From Desulfovibrio sp. UIB00 (lineage in GTDB: Bacteria > Desulfobacterota > Desulfovibrionia > Desulfovibrionales > Desulfovibrionaceae), in NCBI RefSeq assembly GCF_022508225.1, contig NZ_JAETXJ010000011.1, forward strand, positions 1-64,000: a DNA stretch of 64,000 nucleotides. The letters run 5' to 3'. Below the pieces are notes generated by a model. It did no database searches, was not told the DNA's origin, and worked only from the letters and a program-made list of their open reading frames with translations. How positions within the stretch are numbered: the stretch's first letter is position 1; every line of letters begins with the position of its first letter. Position numbers and translations under genes: made by a program. This document shows positions 61,993 to 64,000 of the stretch, one piece after another.

Positions 61993-62024
61993 GCTTCTTC
62001 TGCGGTGCGCCGCTCATGACAGGC

Positions 62025-62053
62025 TTGACATTAGTTCTATATCGAAATAAATT
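62025..62053 (+). promoter_or_regulatory. Promoter with MarR-type operator, marR gene
   Basis: TTGACA (62,025-62,030) and TAAATT (62,048) are 17 bases apart and enclose TTCTATATCGAA at 62,035-62,046. The reverse complement of that sequence recurs with one mismatch before the next gene. A repressor bound here would block its own promoter. The -10 box is so close to the start codon that the mRNA would be almost leaderless. Confidence 0.5.
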
Positions 62054-62059
62054 CCCCAC

Positions 62060-62500
62060 ATGAAGACCGATCACATTGTTGCCCTCATAGGCCGGGTGCG
62101 CGAGCAGGCCAACAATCTTATTGTCGCTGAGCTTGAAAAGCGCGGACACGGCGGCATGGCCCCATCTCACGGCGCCATTTTGCAGGCCCTGTTTACGCGC
62201 GGCCCCATGCATATGAGCGCGCTTGCCGAGGCCATAGGCAAACAAAAAAACACCGTGACCACGCTGGTCGGCAAACTGGAGCAGGCGGGCTACGTAACCA
62301 AATCTCCCTCGCAGGAAGATTCGCGGGTTACGCTGGTTTCGCTTTCCGGCAAAGCGCTTGCTGCCAAGGCTGATTTTGACGCCATCTCCCAGACGCTGCT
62401 GGAAGCCGTGTGGGGCGACATGCCCCACGCCGAAAGGGAAGCCCTTGTTGCAGGGCTGGAAAGAGTGCTGCGCAACATCAGCCTGAAAAACATATTCTGA
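62060..62500 (+). CDS. MarR-family transcriptional regulator
   Basis: A 146-residue winged-helix dimer protein: GMAPSHGAILQALFTRGPMHMSALAEAIGKQKNTVTTLVGKLEQAGYVTKSPSQEDSRVTLVSLSGKG-like wing region, with flanking dimerisation helices at both ends. It lacks the cysteine pattern of redox-sensing relatives. A TTCTATATCGAA-type palindrome in its own promoter and before the following gene suggests that it represses both. The inducer is unknown; family members often sense phenolics or other toxic compounds. Confidence 0.88.
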   Translation: MKTDHIVALIGRVREQANNLIVAELEKRGHGGMAPSHGAILQALFTRGPMHMSALAEAIGKQKNTVTTLVGKLEQAGYVTKSPSQEDSRVTLVSLSGKALAAKADFDAISQTLLEAVWGDMPHAEREALVAGLERVLRNISLKNIF

Positions 62501-62510
62501 TACCCGCAAA

Positions 62511-62544
62511 AGCATCCAACGCACTGTGCTTTGGATGTTTTTTT
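62511..62544 (+). terminator. Terminator between the marR-type and FMN-binding genes
   Basis: CATCCAA and TTGGATG are separated by an 11-base loop and followed by seven Ts. It should stop most transcripts of the regulator gene before the next gene, which then has its own operator-bearing promoter. Confidence 0.7.
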
Positions 62545-62556
62545 GTAAAACAATAG

Positions 62557-62568
62557 TTCGACATAGAA
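62557..62568 (+). promoter_or_regulatory. Second MarR-type operator
   Basis: TTCGACATAGAA matches the reverse complement of the first operator (TTCGATATAGAA) with one mismatch, and flanking TAG and TAAA bases are shared as well. It lies 16 bases before the start codon of the FMN-binding gene. Confidence 0.55.
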
Positions 62569-62584
62569 TAAAAAGGAGTTCACA

Positions 62585-62986
62585 ATGCAAAAAGTAATCG
62601 ATTTTCTTTCTGCCAACACCACGGTTTTTCTTGCCACTTCTGATTCCGGCGCGGCCCGCGTACGGCCCTTCCAGTTTCAGTTTGCGGAAAACGGCCGCCT
62701 GTGGTTCTGCACTGCGCGCTCAAAAGAAACCTTTGCCCAGTTGCAGAGCGACTCCCGGCTGGAGTTTGCCTGCATGTCGCCCAAAATGGAGACCCTCCGC
62801 GTAAAAGGTCAGGCCAATCTGGACGATGACATGGCGATCAAGCGACGCATCATTGAAAGCAACGGCCTTGTGCGCTCAATCTACGGCTCGGCAGAAAACC
62901 CTGATTTTACGGTTTTCAGCGTTGATCACGGTACGGCCTTCATGTTTGATTTCAGCGGCAATCCGCCTCAGTCTTTCAGCTTCTAA
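62585..62986 (+). CDS. Pyridoxamine-5'-phosphate-oxidase-like FMN-binding protein
   Basis: A 133-residue split-barrel protein: VIDFLSANTTVFLATSDSGAARVRPFQFQFAENGRLWFCTARSKETFAQLQSDSRLEFACMSP. This is the pattern of the general-stress/PNPOx-like group that binds FMN or F420 and reduces or binds small molecules. It is cytoplasmic. AAAAGGAG precedes the ATG. The gene is probably controlled by the MarR regulator encoded just upstream, to judge by the shared operator. Confidence 0.85.
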   Translation: MQKVIDFLSANTTVFLATSDSGAARVRPFQFQFAENGRLWFCTARSKETFAQLQSDSRLEFACMSPKMETLRVKGQANLDDDMAIKRRIIESNGLVRSIYGSAENPDFTVFSVDHGTAFMFDFSGNPPQSFSF

Positions 62987-62998
62987 CACGATAAAAAC

Positions 62999-63064
62999 GC
63001 ACCTTCAGTTCCGCATGTCACGCAGGGGTACTCTCTGTGGCTGGCATGAGTGGCTGAAGGTGCG
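62999..63064. terminator. Inverted repeat after the FMN-binding gene
   Basis: Perfect 11-base arms (CGCACCTTCAG/CTGAAGGTGCG) with a 44-base interior that can itself fold, just after the stop codon. There is no T run, so termination is uncertain. Confidence 0.45.
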
Positions 63065-63183
63065 GCCTCCCGGCAATAGTCATACCCTGCCTCTATGAGC
63101 ACATCGGTTGCTTCGGATCGGCTTGCGGAGGTATACAGGATTGCGGGCAAAAGCTCAGTGACTTTTTCTCCCTCGGGGGCTGC

Positions 63184-63837
63184 ATGTATACTTTTGATCT
63201 TTTATGTTTCTGCATTTCCGTGGCTCTGTACACCGCTTATAATCTCTACATCCGCTTAAGGGAATCATCCAATCCCGGCTACACAATCCACGGCATATCG
63301 CGGACCGCAAGGGTTAAGTGGGTGGCGTCCATTCTTGAAAAAAAGAATGGCATTCTTGCCGTGCAAACCCTGCGTAACGCCACCATGGCCTCCACCTTCA
63401 TGGCCTCAACAAGCGTTTTGCTGGCTGTGGGGGTGCTCTCCCTTACAGGCAATGGGGAAAATGTCAGGCATACATGGCACTCGCTTAACTTTTTTGGTTC
63501 TGTGGAGCCGGGCATGTTTGCTTTCAAGATTCTTGCCCTTTTGCTGAATTTTTTTCTGGCTTTTTTTTGCTTTGCCTCATCTCTCAGGCTCTACACGCAT
63601 GTGGCCTTTATGCTGGGCGCGGAAGCCGACCAACAGGATTCCGATCAGCTTGGCAGCATGTCAGAAAAATACCTGAATATGGGCGCAAACCACTTTTATT
63701 TGGGAATGCGCGCCTTCTATTTCAGCGTGCCGCTGGTTTTCTGGATTTTTGGCGCGCAGTTCATGATTTTTGGCACTGCGTTTCTGATCAGCATCATCTT
63801 TATTCTTGATAAAACGCCACAACACAAAGAGAGTTAG
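63184..63837 (+). CDS. DUF599-family membrane protein
   Basis: A 217-residue protein with four to five membrane helices (FDLLCFCISVALYTAYNLYI; MASTFMASTSVLLAVGVLSL; FAFKILALLLNFFLAFFCFA; a final FLISIIFIL). A cytoplasmic RTARVKWVASILEKKNGILAVQTLRNATM segment and the NMGANHFYLGMRAFYFSVPLVFWIFG region match the DUF599 pattern. The function of the family is unknown. It stands alone at the end of the window with its own leader; the last 160 bases of the window beyond it are AT-rich and show no gene. Confidence 0.85.
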   Translation: MYTFDLLCFCISVALYTAYNLYIRLRESSNPGYTIHGISRTARVKWVASILEKKNGILAVQTLRNATMASTFMASTSVLLAVGVLSLTGNGENVRHTWHSLNFFGSVEPGMFAFKILALLLNFFLAFFCFASSLRLYTHVAFMLGAEADQQDSDQLGSMSEKYLNMGANHFYLGMRAFYFSVPLVFWIFGAQFMIFGTAFLISIIFILDKTPQHKES

Positions 63838-64000
63838 ATATTATCTTGAAATATCATTCCATTCTATTCTTAATAATCTCGTAAAAAAATTCTGAATTTA
63901 CGTACAAGTTAACGCAGCTATATGCGTATTAATTTTAATTTTTTATGAATACAATCATGTAAATAAAGCATCCTGACAAAAATAACAGTATGTGCGAGAA

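Overview
The window looks like a piece of a Desulfovibrio desulfuricans-type chromosome. The best evidence is the bacterioferritin/type-2 rubredoxin pair. The bacterioferritin carries its ferroxidase residues at positions 23, 56, 59, 99, 132 and 135, and the rubredoxin has a CX4C first cysteine pair. As I recall, that arrangement is described for D. desulfuricans. The NlpC/P60 lipoprotein, the RluA-CoaE fusion and the PerR-like regulator fit the same group. GC-rich core genes (about 39.5-64 kb) sit next to a much more AT-rich accessory half (1-39.4 kb).

Layout. (1) 1-681: an IS3-family element cut by the window edge. (2) 713-10887, minus strand: a compact AT-rich surface-glycan operon with two GT2 proteins, one canonical and two divergent DegT-like PLP proteins (one fused to a GT2), an N-terminal-SPASM radical SAM protein, an ATP-grasp/HAD fusion, WbqC and a methyltransferase. 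Long G runs (7-9) lie in three of these genes and at the ribosome-binding site of a fourth, so the locus looks phase-variable. (3) 11.5-14.0 kb: two decayed transposase genes (IS3 and ISL3 families). (4) 14,049-39,388: a 25.3-kb island in the 3' end of tRNA-Glu(CUC), bounded by a 53-bp direct repeat. It carries a tyrosine integrase, an AlpA-like regulator, a DUF3987 primase-type protein and a Gp2/YagK-like replication protein preceded by a perfect 15-bp palindrome. Cargo: two diguanylate cyclases, a choloylglycine-hydrolase-like enzyme, an RND pump with its adaptor, a large MscS channel, a solute-binding protein paired with a cyclase, and a CobS-like AAA+/DUF3150/VWA cassette that ends in a 35-residue hydrophobic peptide.

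(5) 39.5-46.2 kb, plus strand: NlpC/P60 endopeptidase, RluA-CoaE fusion, hybrid histidine kinase, YbaK deacylase, PhzF-like protein. (6) 46.3-47.6 kb, minus strand: rubredoxin, bacterioferritin, PerR-like regulator. (7) 47.9-57 kb, minus strand: envelope-sugar genes (glucokinase, HldE, an ABC-ATPase/glycosyltransferase fusion, a MacB/FtsX-type permease, GT2 and GT4 glycosyltransferases). (8) 57.2-63.8 kb: a deacetylase-like protein, a phosphodiesterase-like protein, an EamA transporter, a secreted cupin, TrpS, a MarR regulator with a matching operator at the next gene (FMN-binding family), and a DUF599 membrane protein.

The glycan operon and the envelope-sugar genes probably both shape the cell surface. 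The island cargo (bile-acid-hydrolase-like enzyme, efflux pump, mechanosensitive channel, c-di-GMP enzymes) reads as a stress or host-adaptation package; that last point is inference.
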